NCBI RefSeq assembly: GCF_009727055.1
Contig: NC_052349.1
Span: 95,615,223-95,679,222 of the forward strand
Length of the DNA stretch: 64,000 nucleotides
Origin: Benincasa hispida
Lineage: Eukaryota > Streptophyta > Magnoliopsida > Cucurbitales > Cucurbitaceae
Reading direction: 5' to 3'
The notes under the pieces were generated by a model that was not told the DNA's origin, did not search any database, and was given only the letters and a program-made list of their open reading frames with translations. Positions 47,420 to 58,950 of this stretch are shown here, piece by piece (the first letter of the stretch is position 1; each line of letters opens with the position of its first letter). The position numbers and the translations under genes were made by a program.

Positions 47420-47840
47420 GCAAAAAATCAGTATTAGATATGTATCGGATACCGATACTTCCAGATACTTTTCAGATACATATCTGACACGCGATTTGAC
47501 GTATCTATTTCCTGTCTCTTATACACATCTAGATGTGTATAAGAGACAGTCTTAGATGTTACTTTTTGTATATTGTATTTTAGTATTTGTATTCTATTTT
47601 GTGCTATTGTTATTAACTTATATAATAAATTTATCTATATCCTAGATTTTTTTAAAGAAAAAAAAATGTATCTTCAACATATCAGTATCCTCGTTTTTTA
47701 AAAATATATATATTCAAAAAATATATAAAAAAAATGACGCATCCTTAGATGTATCCATATCTTAGTTTCTTAGAAATTGACGAATCACAGTATCCAATCG
47801 TATCCATATCGTGTAGCCATATTTGTGTCTATGCTTCATA
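47420..47840. repeat. GATAC/GTATC-rich repeat, split by adapter
   Basis: Many GATACTT/GTATC(C) units (GTATCGGATACCGATACTTC near 47440) on the left and complementary-style GTATCCATATC units on the right (47745-47815). Family not recognised. Confidence 0.5.
47512..47549. other. Nextera mate-pair junction adapter (artefact)
   Basis: Complete 38-bp head-to-head pair of Tn5 mosaic ends. Confidence 0.97.
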
Positions 47841-48009
47841 TGTGAGACCACATAAGCAATCAAAAAAATGAGAAAATTACAAGTATTGTCATTTAATAAT
47901 GTGTCAATTAGTGAATGGGTAGAGTAAGTACCATCGTAGTACTAGATATTTTTCACCAAGAGATCTCGAGAAGAAAGAAAATAGTGATATATGGCCCACA
48001 CATGTAGAC

Positions 48010-49153
48010 ACACGTAGAGAAAGAAGAGTTTGGTAGGGTTAAATAGTGTTAGAGAGGTAATATTGAATGTTACTATTCAAACCTGAATTTATTAAATCAC
48101 ATATTTATATGCAAACACCTCTCCAACATTAACGTTAATTAATCCTTCATGAATCTAATTCACATGAATTTACTATTTGAGTCTCATTCAAATATTTCTC
48201 TCTTTCATAATTTAGATTATAGATCTTATATATAATTAATCATATTATATATTAATCACATTAATATAAAATTCCTTCAAGTGATTTGAACAATTCAAAT
48301 TTCACATTATCCTTTAGTGAGCTAATTAGAGGACCTTATGAATCTACAGATTAGAAGCTCTAATGATAGGAGATTAATTAATTAATGTTCATTAATTATC
48401 GATCACTCCATTAAAGATCTATAGTTGCACTATTCGCACTGCAGATATATTTCCGTGTCCACGGATATAACCAATCAACAGTGAGTCGACCCTTCACAAA
48501 TTGCTCATAAACTATAGCTGGGTTAAATTACCATTTTACCTCTATAGTTACATCTAGCTCTTCAAGTACCACTGATTCTTCTAATGAACAAACAGTTTTT
48601 AGTCCATCTATAAATTGACACCTCTAGGTCGGGAAGGAATGAATTCCATCTTGTGTAGTTGTGTTCCCAGCTCCTTATTCAGAAAAATCCCCAAAATGGT
48701 AGGTTTGTTGAGTTAGCTAATATAGTCACTCTCACTTATACAGATCAAAGGATTGCACTCATAAATAGAAGTTTACAACTCTCAGGATTAAGGTCAAGTC
48801 ACCTCTGATCATCCTAGTGAAATGTAAGTCTCTTCTAGCAACTGTGTAATATCATTTGTAATACTTTACAATAATTGTAACAAATACAAAGCAAACCGTA
48901 TTCGTAGAGTTACCAGGGTAAGGTACACAGCCTTATCCATTTACTACAGACCATTTTGGTTATTACTTAAACATGATCCACATGTATATTAACCACATAT
49001 ATGTTTTAAGTTACATAAAATAACCTTGGATTTTAGTTTATTGGATTGAATTAATACAATCTAAATGTTAAAAAATATCTTTTAATTTATCAAATATATA
49101 ATTTATATTTACAAACTACAAGATATATGAGATTTAGGACACAAAATCCCACA
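48010..49153 (-). repeat. Decayed Copia LTR
   Basis: Right edge CCCACA at 49153 (minus TGTGGGATTTTG). Internal blocks match the other Copia LTRs of the window (ACCTTATGAATCTACAGATTA near 48332; CAGATATATTTCCGTGTCCA near 48442). The left edge is uncertain and no target duplication was found. Confidence 0.6.
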
Positions 49154-49223
49154 CTTGGACCACTAGGGATGTTCTAGGACAGAGGATCGATCTAGATTGG
49201 CCACTCTTAAGGGATTCATTGGC

Positions 49224-49261
49224 CTCGACCTCGGACTTTGAGGTCGAGCTAGGCCAATTCG
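49224..49261. other. Hairpin-forming palindrome
   Basis: GGCCTCGACCTC and GAGGTCGAGCTAGGCC form an imperfect inverted repeat with a short loop, between the Copia LTR and the CACTA element. Meaning unknown. Confidence 0.5.
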
Positions 49262-49499
49262 GTTTTGACCCATTTGCCTTTTCTCCCTATTTGTTAGGAA
49301 CTCTCTCGGGCCCACTTCCTGTTCGTCTTGGGTTCGTTTTTTGGATTAACTAACTCTTTTGGTTTTACTTTTATCTTTACCTTTTACTGATCCAAAATTA
49401 CCCATAACAAAGTAGTTCTTGATTGATTCCAATTAATACCTCAAAAGGGCTATAACGATTATGTCGTGCCTCTGGGAATATCAAAATGCACTACTACAG

Positions 49500-49830
49500 A
49501 AATTGGATTACTTGAAGTTTTTCCAATGTCAAGTAGAGTGTATACTTGACGCTAATAAAAGCGTCAAGTATTTGACTGTCACGTATAATATGCTAACTTG
49601 ATACTACAAAAACGTCAACAGAAATATTTCTTGACACAATTTCCGTGTCAAGAAATATAATACAATTGACACTGATGACATGTCAAGTGTATTAATTCTT
49701 GACACTTATTACGTATCATATGTGATTACTTTTGACATTTTTTATTTGTCATATATATTTTTATCTTGACACGAAATAATGGTCAAGTAATCTAATTCTT
49801 GACACATTTCCAATGTCATCTATTTTTTTT
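49500..49830. repeat. Left subterminal hairpin array of CACTA
   Basis: Series of palindromes built on CTTGAC/GTCAAG, for example ATACTTGACGC..GCGTCAAGTAT (49535-49570) and TTTCTTGACAC..GTGTCAAGAAA (49626-49658). In En/Spm such subterminal repeats bind the element's regulatory protein. Confidence 0.85.
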
Positions 49831-50273
49831 CCAAATTAAACATTCGAATTTAATTTACATTTCTCATTTCCTGCATTACTTGTGTTCCAATAAGACAATT
49901 TCATTAACTAAACTAAACAGTTGCACATATTTCAGGTCCACATATCAGCCCAATATATCCAACGTAACAATTCAGAATACTAAAATAAAAAATTCCATTC
50001 TTCTATTACCTTCCATGTATATGAACGATTCCAAAATTTACAAGACCAATCGTACAATAGTATATACTTAACTCACCCCAATATATGATAATTCCAAAAT
50101 TGTAAGACCAATCTATATGTGTTATGTATTCCAAAAATTACAAGACTAAAATTCTATCCTCCACCACACATTTCTTTGAAGTATATAACCTATAATTGTT
50201 GAACAAAACATTTATACAAATAAAGTTTTGGGCATTCCCTTGTAGCCACATACACAAAATTTATAGAAGTTCA

Positions 50274-50357
50274 TCAGATATAGCGATCTAAATATTCAGC
50301 CCATTCCATACGTCCTTCATCCAATTCAAGTTGTGAGTACGAGCTCCTCGTATCAAT
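50274..50357 (-). pseudogene. CACTA-encoded protease, last exon
   Basis: Acceptor TTTTAATAG|ATTGAT in phase 0 with the previous exon; reads SQLELDEGRMEWAEYLDRYI and stop. No catalytic residue is expected here. Confidence 0.6.
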
Positions 50358-50450
50358 CTATTAAAACATAGAATGTCAAATATATATATATATTTATTTG
50401 CTAATTACATTATTTATAATGTTACAATATATATAAGTAGTAAGACATAC

Positions 50451-50545
50451 CGCATCTGTGATAATATTCTTCTCTTTAGTAACGATTTCTCGAATATATC
50501 TCATAACATAATACCCACATTCGACAGTCCCACTTGTAAAGGACA
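50451..50545 (-). pseudogene. CACTA-encoded C48 (Ulp1-like) protease exon with active Cys
   Basis: Acceptor TATTATAG|TGTCC and donor GATGCG|GTATGT. Encodes SFTSGTVECGYYVMRYIREI; the Cys in VECGYYVM corresponds to the nucleophile of the C48 (SUMO protease-like) domain carried by many plant CACTA elements. The intact gene would have a His-Asp part upstream; the His (after QLVIAPYNFG, 53703) is beyond an intron now filled with repeats and a solo LTR, and I could not find it. Confidence 0.65.
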
Positions 50546-50948
50546 CTATAATACAAAGTCAATAATTAATACATATCATATAGATGTACTAAATAAACAT
50601 CATTCTATTAATTTTTTCAATGCTCTTATACTTGCCTTTACTGTTTTCTAGAATGTGGTTTTTCAAGTCTTTTGCAAAAAAAATTTAGACTGAAAAATGG
50701 TCATTGCCCTACATTTACAAATAGTATAGTACAATATTCAGAATGAAATAAACTTTACACCAAAAAAAAAAAAAATCAAGCAAAGTTAGCTTACATATTT
50801 GTTATGTATTTGATATCTTCTCGCGAACTTGTTCTCAATTAGACAAAATAGTACACCACGTTATCATACGCATTAATAACAATTAACGAACAATGATCAC
50901 TAAATAAAATACACAACTAATTAGTATGGAACATGAAGGTAGCTCATT

Positions 50949-51218
50949 ACATTAAGGTAGAACATGAGTATAAAAAGCTTTCAAGTACAATTATCCCAAC
51001 ACAATTCTACATTGGAAAAAAACAGGAAAAGGTAGAACATGAGTATAAGGGGCTTTCAAGTACAATGATCCCAACACAATTCTACATTGGAAAAAAATAG
51101 AAAAAGGTAGAACATGAGTATAAGGAGCTTTCAAGTACAATGATCCTAACACAATTCTACATTAGAACAAAACAGGAAAAGGTAGAACATGAGTATAAAG
51201 AGTTTTCAAGTACAATGA
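50949..51218. repeat. Minisatellite, about 75-bp unit, left part
   Basis: About 3.5 copies of a unit containing AGGTAGAACATGAGTATAAG, GCTTTCAAGTACAATGATCC and AACACAATTCTACATTGG. It continues at 53459 after the solo LTR. Confidence 0.9.
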
Positions 51219-53463
51219 TGTTGGGATGGGTGTCCTAATTCTCCCGGAGTCTCGAGTTTGTAAACAGTTTTGTACACATTGTTATTAATAAAATAAGAGT
51301 TATTTTATTTGCATTTACCCATATCCAATAAACAAAGATTCGTAGTTAATATATGTAAACTTAAGCATGTAAATGAGATATACAAGTGGATCATGCCTTA
51401 AGTAATAACCAAAAAGGTCTAGTATAAGGATATAGGAGAGATACCTTATCCTGGTGACACTACGATACAACCCACTTTGTAGAGGTTTACAAGTGTTGTA
51501 AACTACTACAGATGGTTTGATCCTGACCATTCATTTGGAGACATGCGAACGGGGTGTCCTATACAAAGAGTTTGTATAAGATCGGACCACGAGATGATTA
51601 GTCTCTTTATATAACATCGTTAATAATTGAGACTTACATATCACTGAAATGACCATAGATGACATGACCTTAATTCTACGTGTTTTGGAAACTCCTGCCT
51701 ATAAGGGTGGTCCTTTGATTAGTATGGGTGAGAGTGGTCAGATTGTCAACTCAACAAGCCTACCTTTTTGGAAATTTGTCTGATTGGGGAGCTGGGAACT
51801 CAGTTACACAAGACGGAATTCACTCTTTCCTCGAAGCAGGGGAAGTAGATAGATTGCTCCCTTAAGGGTTGATTCTGAGTCTTGAACATAGTGACCATAG
51901 CCTCTTTTTGGAAGAGAGGGCTCAGTCATAGTAGGACTATGACTTATTGTTCATTAGAGAAATCAGTGGTACTGAAGGAGTTAGATGTAACTATAGGGGA
52001 AAAATGTTAAATTGGCCCAACTGTACTTACGAGCGATCTGTGAAGGATTGTCGCACTGTTGATTGGTTGATATGGACACAAAAATATATCTGTAATGAGA
52101 ATAGTGCAGTTGTCGGTCTTTAGTGGAGTGTCCGACAGTTAACAGATGGTGAATCTCATGACTAAAGAATTTAGTTATTCACATACCGTTAGAGCTTCAA
52201 GCTACAGGTCCATAAGGTCCCCTTCGTAGGATTCAAGTTGAGAATTAGATTTTGGGGTTGATTTGAAGTGTTCAAATTAACTAGAGAAAATTCAATTATA
52301 TATGATATAATTGGTGTGATGTATGAGATACATCAAGTGGAGGGATTAATGTAAATATGATTTACATTAAGTACCATAAAATAGAAAAAGAACTATGGTT
52401 TGTATGTTTCATGAAATGAAATATTAAAACTATAGGTTATAAATATAATATGGTAAGTTGGTTATCATATTTATTTATAATATATTAATTATATGATAAT
52501 TAATTTCTTTTTCTCTAATATCTGATTGAGTGAGAGGTTATTTGTAGTTTTATGGTAACCATGAGATAAAAGAAAAATTGTTTTCCTAAATTTAGAAGTT
52601 ACTTGATTCGGAAAGTACTCACGGAGACAAGCTATCAAGTGAAAGAGTTTCACTAAGCGATACTTGTTGAGAGACTAAACGATCATTTAAGAGTTGACAA
52701 TACGATTGTTGACCTTTTGATCGTTGCTAAACGATCGAGTAGTAAAAGTCTATGTGATAGGCTTCATTTACTAAACGATCGAGCACATCGTCTATACGAT
52801 AGACCAGCTTTTTATCTCCCACTTGCTCGATCATCTACTCGATCATAGACCTCCAGTCTCTTTCTCAAGCCAAGATCATACAGAGCCCACAACTGCTTGA
52901 TTCTCACACCGAGAATACCAAGGTAACCATTGTGGTGGTGTCCTCACTCAGTTCATGGATCGAGTTAGACTCGATTAGTTTTCATTTTAGACTGTAATTG
53001 ATTGTGTTTATTCTGTCTCTTATACACATCTAGATGTGTATAAGAGACAGGTCTCTTTCTCAAGCCAAGATCATACAAAGCTCACAACTCCTAGATTCTC
53101 ATACCGAGAATATCAAGGTAACCATTGTGGTGGTGTCCTCACTCAGTTCATGGATCGAGTTAGACTCGATTGGGTTCGAGGAGTTGTTGGTTGTTCGTGT
53201 TGTTCATGTGGTGATTGTTGCGTTCGTGTATTACTGTCTTTGGACGCATTGTAGATTGTTCGAGAGATTCTTGAAGAATGGTTCTTCAAAAGTATGCATC
53301 CTCTATCCCTTGTGTCATCGTTTAGCATGCTGTAATTTCGATTTATGCATGACCTGTTAGTTTCCATGTAGACTGTAATTGTTTGTGTTCAATTCGAATG
53401 AAATTTGAAACGATCCCTTCCGTTGCTCATGGAAATCCTCGTTTTTAGATTTCCTTCAAATGA
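51214..53463 (+). mobile_element. Copia solo LTR with AATGA target duplication
   Basis: TGTTGGGATGGG.. (51219) to ..TTTCCTTCA (53458), flanked by AATGA on both sides (51214-51218, 53459-53463); the minisatellite unit is restored when it is removed. Same family as 27112-29062. At 2240 bp it is about 290 bp longer than its relatives, largely because of the adapter-associated duplication at 52856-53190. Confidence 0.92.
53013..53050. other. Nextera mate-pair junction adapter (artefact)
   Basis: Complete 38-bp mosaic-end pair. The LTR text at 52856-52975 is repeated, diverged, at 53051-53170, so reads from two LTR copies appear joined here. The overlapping open frames 53034-53360 and 53036-53254 are adapter-derived starts. 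Confidence 0.97.
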
Positions 53464-53690
53464 TTCCAACACAATTCTACATTGGAAAAAAAAAAACAGG
53501 AAAAGGTATAACATGAGTATAAGGAGCTTTCAAGTACAATGATCCCAACACAATTCTACATTGGAACAAAACAGGAAAAGGTAGAACATGAGTATAAGGA
53601 GCTTTCAAGTACAATGATTCCAACACAATTCTACATTAGAAAAAAATAGGAAAAGTTAGTATATGAATATAAGGATCCGAATATGAGTAT
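53459..53690. repeat. Minisatellite, about 75-bp unit, right part
   Basis: About 2.5 further copies of the unit seen at 50949-51218. In total about six copies, located in what was an intron of the CACTA gene. Confidence 0.9.
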
Positions 53691-53702
53691 CACTAGTTAT
53701 AC

Positions 53703-53999
53703 TTACCCGAAATTATAAGGAGCAATAACTAATTGACCTTGTTCAGAAGCCATTAATCTACTACAAAGGTTTCGAGCTCTAACTTCTCGAGTATTTTTGC
53801 CCGCGAATATAAGAGATGGATCTACAAAAATATACTTCGACCCATTATTTGAATCAATAATGAATGAGTGTAGGTACCTACAATAATACAACTTGGTGAA
53901 CTTTTTGCATCCTTCATACAATGGCTTCTTAGCATCATTAAGTAACTTTTCGAATTCATTGGGATCTTTTGAATATTGCTCATGACCAATTTCAACCAT
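53703..53999 (-). pseudogene. CACTA protein fragment: TNP2 piece joined to C48 piece
   Basis: 98 codons. NDAKKPLYEGCKKFTKL is the TNP2 segment following the N-terminal domain (usual form KxLYPGCKKFSKL). It switches at once to YIFVDPSLIFAG, TREVRARNLCSRLMASEQ and QLVIAPYNFG, text of the C-terminal protease gene. The catalytic TNP2 transposase domain, normally several hundred residues, is deleted between. It ends at a good splice donor (TTCGG|GTAAGT, 53705). Confidence 0.7.
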
Positions 54000-54039
54000 T
54001 TCTTTTATGTTTCAAACATCATTCTCTTCATATATACAC

Positions 54040-54297
54040 TCAGGGATTTTCCATGCAAGGATGAACTAGGAAGTTCCTCACCATGCCAAAATCAAATCTT
54101 ATAACTTCCATCAATGTCATTAAATATAAATGATCTTTAATATCATTGCTATTATGTCTTTGACAATTTCCACATTTCAAACAAGGACAACGTATAATAG
54201 TATTATTTGTATTGGGAAATTCAAATTTGATGAAGTTTTCCACACCCAACTCAAACTCTTTAGATAATCTACTCTTTGTCATCCATGATTTATCCAT
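54040..54297 (-). pseudogene. CACTA TNP2 N-terminal (Transpos_assoc) domain
   Basis: 85 codons from MDKSWMTKSRLSKEFELGVE through FPNTNNTIIRCPCLKCGN to DHLYLMTLM. This is the zinc-finger-like domain (CPCxxCxN..H) that begins plant En/Spm TNP2 transposases. After FDFGMVRN the frame is lost (expected WxxHGE), and it continues in the next frame to the 53999 piece. Being on the minus strand, the promoter should lie near the right end of the element. Confidence 0.8.
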
Positions 54298-54299
54298 AC

Positions 54300-55314
54300 T
54301 TATAATAAGCTAATTTTAAAACTACAAAAAAAAAATATTACAATATTTCAAATTAGATAACTCACACAACTTATAAAATTTATATGGAATTGATATTTAT
54401 AGAGAACTTAAGAACTTGAACTCTCAAAACTTCAAATATGTGCTAATGTTGTAATGAACAGTTGGTGTAATAAATTTAAGTTCTTAAAAATTAAATGGTG
54501 TAATGAGCAACTACAACCACTTTTGTATTATGCTAAAGTAGAGACCAATGATTTCAAATTGGAACAAATGCTTTCAAATTGTAAATGATGTGCTAATTTA
54601 TGGTTGAAGGACACTTTTCTTTATACATTGTTTTCAATATAACGACCAAACATGTGAGAAGACAATAAGATACTTCATGGATGCGTGTGTTTGAATTCTT
54701 TTGTTCTTGTTGATAAGAAATTTTTTCAGTTTTTTTTTATTTAAGTTTTTCTGAATGAAGACTTTGATTATAATGTATAATTTGTAATCAAAGAACGGTA
54801 ATAATTACAAAAATGAACAGATAAACTTGAAACGGGGCATATGAAAATAAACTGTAGACGCAATCAAAATGAAATAAGGCTTACCAGACGGAAGAGAAAA
54901 CTAGAGGTCAAAAGGATGGAAGACGAGGGGCAGAGCAAAGATTTCGACGTTTGATTTTAAGAGAAAAGGAAAATGTTAGGACCGCCGCAAACGAGTCGGA
55001 GCACGGTAGTAGAAAGAAGGAAGCCAACGGTGGACCGACACTCCGCTTGGGATAGAACAGCCACAAAACCCTTTGAACAACACGACTGTGATTTTCTCAC
55101 TACAGTTATCGAAAAACCAAGAGGAAGATTGGAAAATCGGAAGACCAAGAGGGAGAAGACGATGAAGAAACGATTTGAACAACACAATGAAGATCGAAAA
55201 AATCAGGATGATTTGAACACGAAGAAACGATTGAAGACCAAAAAACCAAGGACGCTTTGAACAGCACGATGCAATCGAAAAAAGGATTTGGCTAGGGGAC
55301 GAGACGAGAAGAAG
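54300..55314. other. CACTA interior, upstream region of the transposase remnant
   Basis: AT-rich to 54900, then GC-richer, GAAGAAGAC-rich sequence (54960-55314) that resembles 60103-60270 on the other side of the nested Gypsy. The open frames 54957-55260 on both strands overlap each other and are not recognised. Confidence 0.5.
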
Positions 55315-55388
55315 AAGACTGATGACAAAGATTTAATCTCTTTCTTATGCATGCACTATAACGATAGATAATGTGCTACAAGCTCATG

Positions 55389-55406
55389 TCCCCGGCAACG
55401 GCACCA
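55389..55406 (-). other. Primer-binding site complementary to tRNA-Asp
   Basis: Plus strand TCCCCGGCAACGGCACCA equals the 3' end of plant tRNA-Asp (..CCCCGGCAACGGCGCCA) with one mismatch. It is only this 18-base piece, so it is a primer site and not a tRNA gene. Confidence 0.85.
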
Positions 55407-56979
55407 TAAACTTGATGACATAAAATTTAATCTCTTGTTCTTTATCTAACTCTAACACATGGTTTGTGAATGAAATGAATGATGTGCTGTATATGCGCTC
55501 AAGTGATTTTGCGATAAAGACATTTTTTTATGCGATACTACGTCTAAATATATGTGTTGTTGATGATATGCTCGTAGTATGCAATGGAGTAGTGCGTGCC
55601 ACAAGTTTTCTTGCGCTGAAACCAAGTATAATTCCAACGCAAGTTTCTCAGAATGATCCGAGGTCGAACACAGGGATTGTTTTCATTAATGCGTTACTTA
55701 AGTGATATATGCGACCGGTTTTTAATAATGAATAAAGAATGTTGATTTATACAGAAATGTAAATTGCGCTAAAAGTAAAAATGCGTTAATAAAATAAATC
55801 CTAAACTAATATGATAAACGATACAAGATACATGATACATGATACTGAGGTCGAGAACTGACTGTGAAGTTGTACAAAGAATCGATGTATGCGATGACAA
55901 GTCTTTATGAATGAAGCAGAAAGAGAAAGAGTACATAGTAAAAACATCGCAAGTTTGTCAATTGCGTTAAAGATGCAACTAAGGTTCCACTTTCCTTTAG
56001 CGTACACCTCTCGATGATCGACCGCGTCCCCATATCTCTATGGTGAAACAAGGATGAACGCAAGGTTGTTTCCATCTCTGAAAATATTTCTACCTTTAGT
56101 TAACGCATTCTTCCAACCTTCTCTCGATAGGCAGAATAACATCTTCACTTCTGCTCTCACAGGTGAAGATGCCTTCGAGCATGCTTTAGCTAAACTTAAC
56201 TATTTCCTTAACACAAATTAACTCACTCGCTTAATTCTTGCTATTTACCCAGGGGATTAAGAACACATCAGAAGGATGTACGGAAAGAGACAGATAAATG
56301 ACAATGGTGACTATCATAACATTTAATTCTAAAATTAAGCGTTCAATACATGTTGTGAATGAAATATTAGAGAAGATGAATACAGATAATGAAATAGAGA
56401 TTAGAAAAAATATGGAAAGAGTGTCAACATCTTGATACAGATCCCGAATGGAGATTGTGCTTGCCGATGTGTGGAAGTGGTGGAGAGGAAAGCTTCCTCT
56501 CAGGCTTGCTTTCCCGGTAGAATTGACCTTGCACAGAGCTTCAACTATGGGAATTGGAAGGATTCTCTGCTCGGAGACTCACCTCTCGGCCTTGTCTCGT
56601 GGTTCTCCCGGATCTACTCTGTAAGTCGCTTCAGACCAGCCTCTCTCTCAGAATCATTATATGCACGTCTCTATGTATATATTTATGTACCAGTATCTGT
56701 ATCTGTATATGTTTTTAGCGAATTTGAAGAATCTATTTATAGGCAAGTCCTTTGCTCTTTGAATTTGTCCCCACTGTATAGTTATGGTAGTTCTTGAAAT
56801 GGCGGAATGGAAAATTCCTTCTGTTACGCAATCAACTCGTCAGAAATGCACAACTGAAAGTTGTACACTTGTCAGAATCTTCCGCAAATGCGATGCTTTT
56901 CACATCTTCGATCGATTACCGCATGCAATGTTGTTTTTTATTACCACATGCGGTTGAAATGCACAATAAGTATAAACCT

Positions 56980-57500
56980 ATATGATGGATGCATTGGATG
57001 CATTGAATGCGTTGGATGATAGATGCGTTGGATGCGATGGATGTGTTGGAAGGATGGTATGCGTCCATGCGATTGAAGGAAGGAAAATTGAAGTGATGCG
57101 TTGGAAGGTTGGATGGCACAAGGGTAGGCGAGGACGCGGGCAAGGCATGTGTTGGAAGGGTGGCATGCGTCGATGCACAACACCCAACCAAGCACCCATG
57201 CGTCGTGCGCCTCTGCCAAGTGCCCAAACCATACGTCAAGCGCCCATGCCAAGCATCTAGCCTATGCGTTGAACGCCCTGCCGAGCGGCCATGCGTCGAG
57301 TGCCCTGCCAAGCACCCATGCGACTGAGCGAGCCCGCGATGGCCAGCGCCTATGCAGCATTCCCATGCATCGAGCGACCAGCGCCTATGCCAAGCGCCAT
57401 GCGCCCATGCTGAGCAAGCCGTGCAGTGATCTCTTATACACATCTAGATGTGTATAAGAGACAGCCATGCGCCCATGCCGAGCAAGCCGTGCAGTGATAC
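56980..57500. repeat. GCG-rich minisatellite in Gypsy LTR U3
   Basis: Imperfect repeats of ATGCGTTGGATG (57000-57110) and of CATGCGTCGAG(T/C)GCCC.GCCAAGC (57180-57400). Unusually GC-rich for this window. Confidence 0.75.
57430..57464. other. Nextera mate-pair junction adapter, trimmed (artefact)
   Basis: Lacks the first three bases of the left mosaic end. Flanked by a 34-bp direct repeat (57397-57430 and 57465-57498, one mismatch), as expected for overlapping ends of a circularised fragment. Confidence 0.95.
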
Positions 57501-58782
57501 CTAGTGAGCCATGCGTCGAGGATGAGCGACCATCCTATGCGTTGGTGATGGCTAGCTCTTGCGATGGTTAGGACTTACGGTGGCTAAGTTGGGTTGCTAT
57601 GCGTTGAGTAGTGGACTATGCGTTGATGGTGCTATGCGTTGAACATCCAAAGGTTGTGGACGCATACTAAGGATGAGCTCACATGGAGGACGTCATCAAA
57701 CATGTGTCTTCTTGGGAGGAAACCTTAAGCCTTAAGAATTTGAGGTGGTTGCATAAAAGGACATGCAAATTGAAGCCCATGCGTTGGCTACATAGGAGAA
57801 GGACACTTAGATTGCGTTGATAAAAAAGTTGTGTTGTTAGTGTGAGGAGGAAACACTTGGACATGCAGCCAAGTAGGAGGTGTCGAATTTGGAGAATGTT
57901 TGGACGCCTATAAATAGGACCAAGTATTTCTTTTTCCAGACCACAATTCAAAAAGACATTAAAAAGAGTGGGAAAGCTGATTAAACTTTGCATTGAGAGC
58001 AAAATCCATGCGTTGATCATAGAGCTTCAAAGAGGACGCATTGGACAGTGAAGTCTGGAAAACAGCATTAACTTGGGACGAGGATTTCTCCCAAAATAGT
58101 CGTGCGTTTGGAGTGATTTCAAAGCCACCTAAAATCTCTAAAAGTCTAGTTTTTAGGGTAGGGCTTCTAGAGAAAAAGCTCTAAAGGATTGGGCTGGAAA
58201 CTGAGAAGAAAACAAAAGAGTTAGGCTATCGGATAAGCTTGGGCCAGTCTTGAATATTTTGTGATTCTGGCCAAACCACGAGAAGTTCTAAGTTCATATT
58301 TTAGGATAAGTTTCCTGCGACATTTTAGAACATTTTTGTAGAAGAAAATATCTCGAAATAAGGTTTAGAACTATGAGTAATCTGAGTTGTAAATTGAATC
58401 TGGATTCTAGGGGTGTAAAAGGGAGCCCAAGGTAAACAAGGAACTTCTAAAGTGAAAAGTTCCTAAGCGATCGAGATGAGTGACTAAAACATTTGACTAA
58501 AACATTTGATTAAAATGTTTGATTTACAATATTTTAAAGAAAGCATGTTTTAAAGAAGATTATTCTCATGCCAGCTAGTTTTACAAAGTGATTTCCAAAT
58601 AAACCATGAGTTATGTTTTAAACGCATGCATGTGTGGGAAGTTTGTTGAAAAGCTATTTATATGTGTTAAATATACCCAGCATGCGTTAGTATCTTTAAA
58701 GCCATGTTTGTATATGTGTTTACTTTACATGCTTTAAAGAGAAAGTCATTTATGACTATTTTTACTTAAAACGTGATACCGA

Positions 58783-58950
58783 AAGACATTTGAGAAGGTA
58801 TCCGCCCAACTAGATACCGAAGGACATTTGAGAAGGTATCTATTGGTACTGAAGGATGTTTGAGAAGGTACCAAACCAACCGGATACTGAAGGACATTTG
58901 AGAAGGTATCCTAGCAGCTTGATACTAAAGGACATTTGAGAAGGTATCTG
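58783..58950. repeat. Hairpin tandem repeats GATAC..GTATC
   Basis: Five copies of a unit of about 38 bases, in which GGATAC at the start and GTATCC at the end are complementary. Equivalent repeats are at 18186-18255 and 24303-24366 in the Gypsy D LTRs. Confidence 0.8.

Noticed and set aside
53034..53360. Overlapping frames starting MCIRDR and MYKRQV
   Set aside because: Their start codons lie in the mate-pair adapter; the rest is Copia LTR.
50949..53690. CRISPR-like array
   Set aside because: Units are contiguous tandem copies without variable spacers, in a plant nuclear genome and inside a CACTA intron.
54957..55260. Overlapping frames on both strands
   Set aside because: Mutually exclusive, no family similarity, in the CACTA upstream region.
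55389..55406. Possible tRNA-Asp gene
   Set aside because: Only the last 18 bases are present; it is the primer-binding site of an LTR element.
56916..57457. Several long overlapping frames on both strands
   Set aside because: All lie in the GCG-rich minisatellite of a Gypsy LTR, include the adapter, and have repetitive composition.
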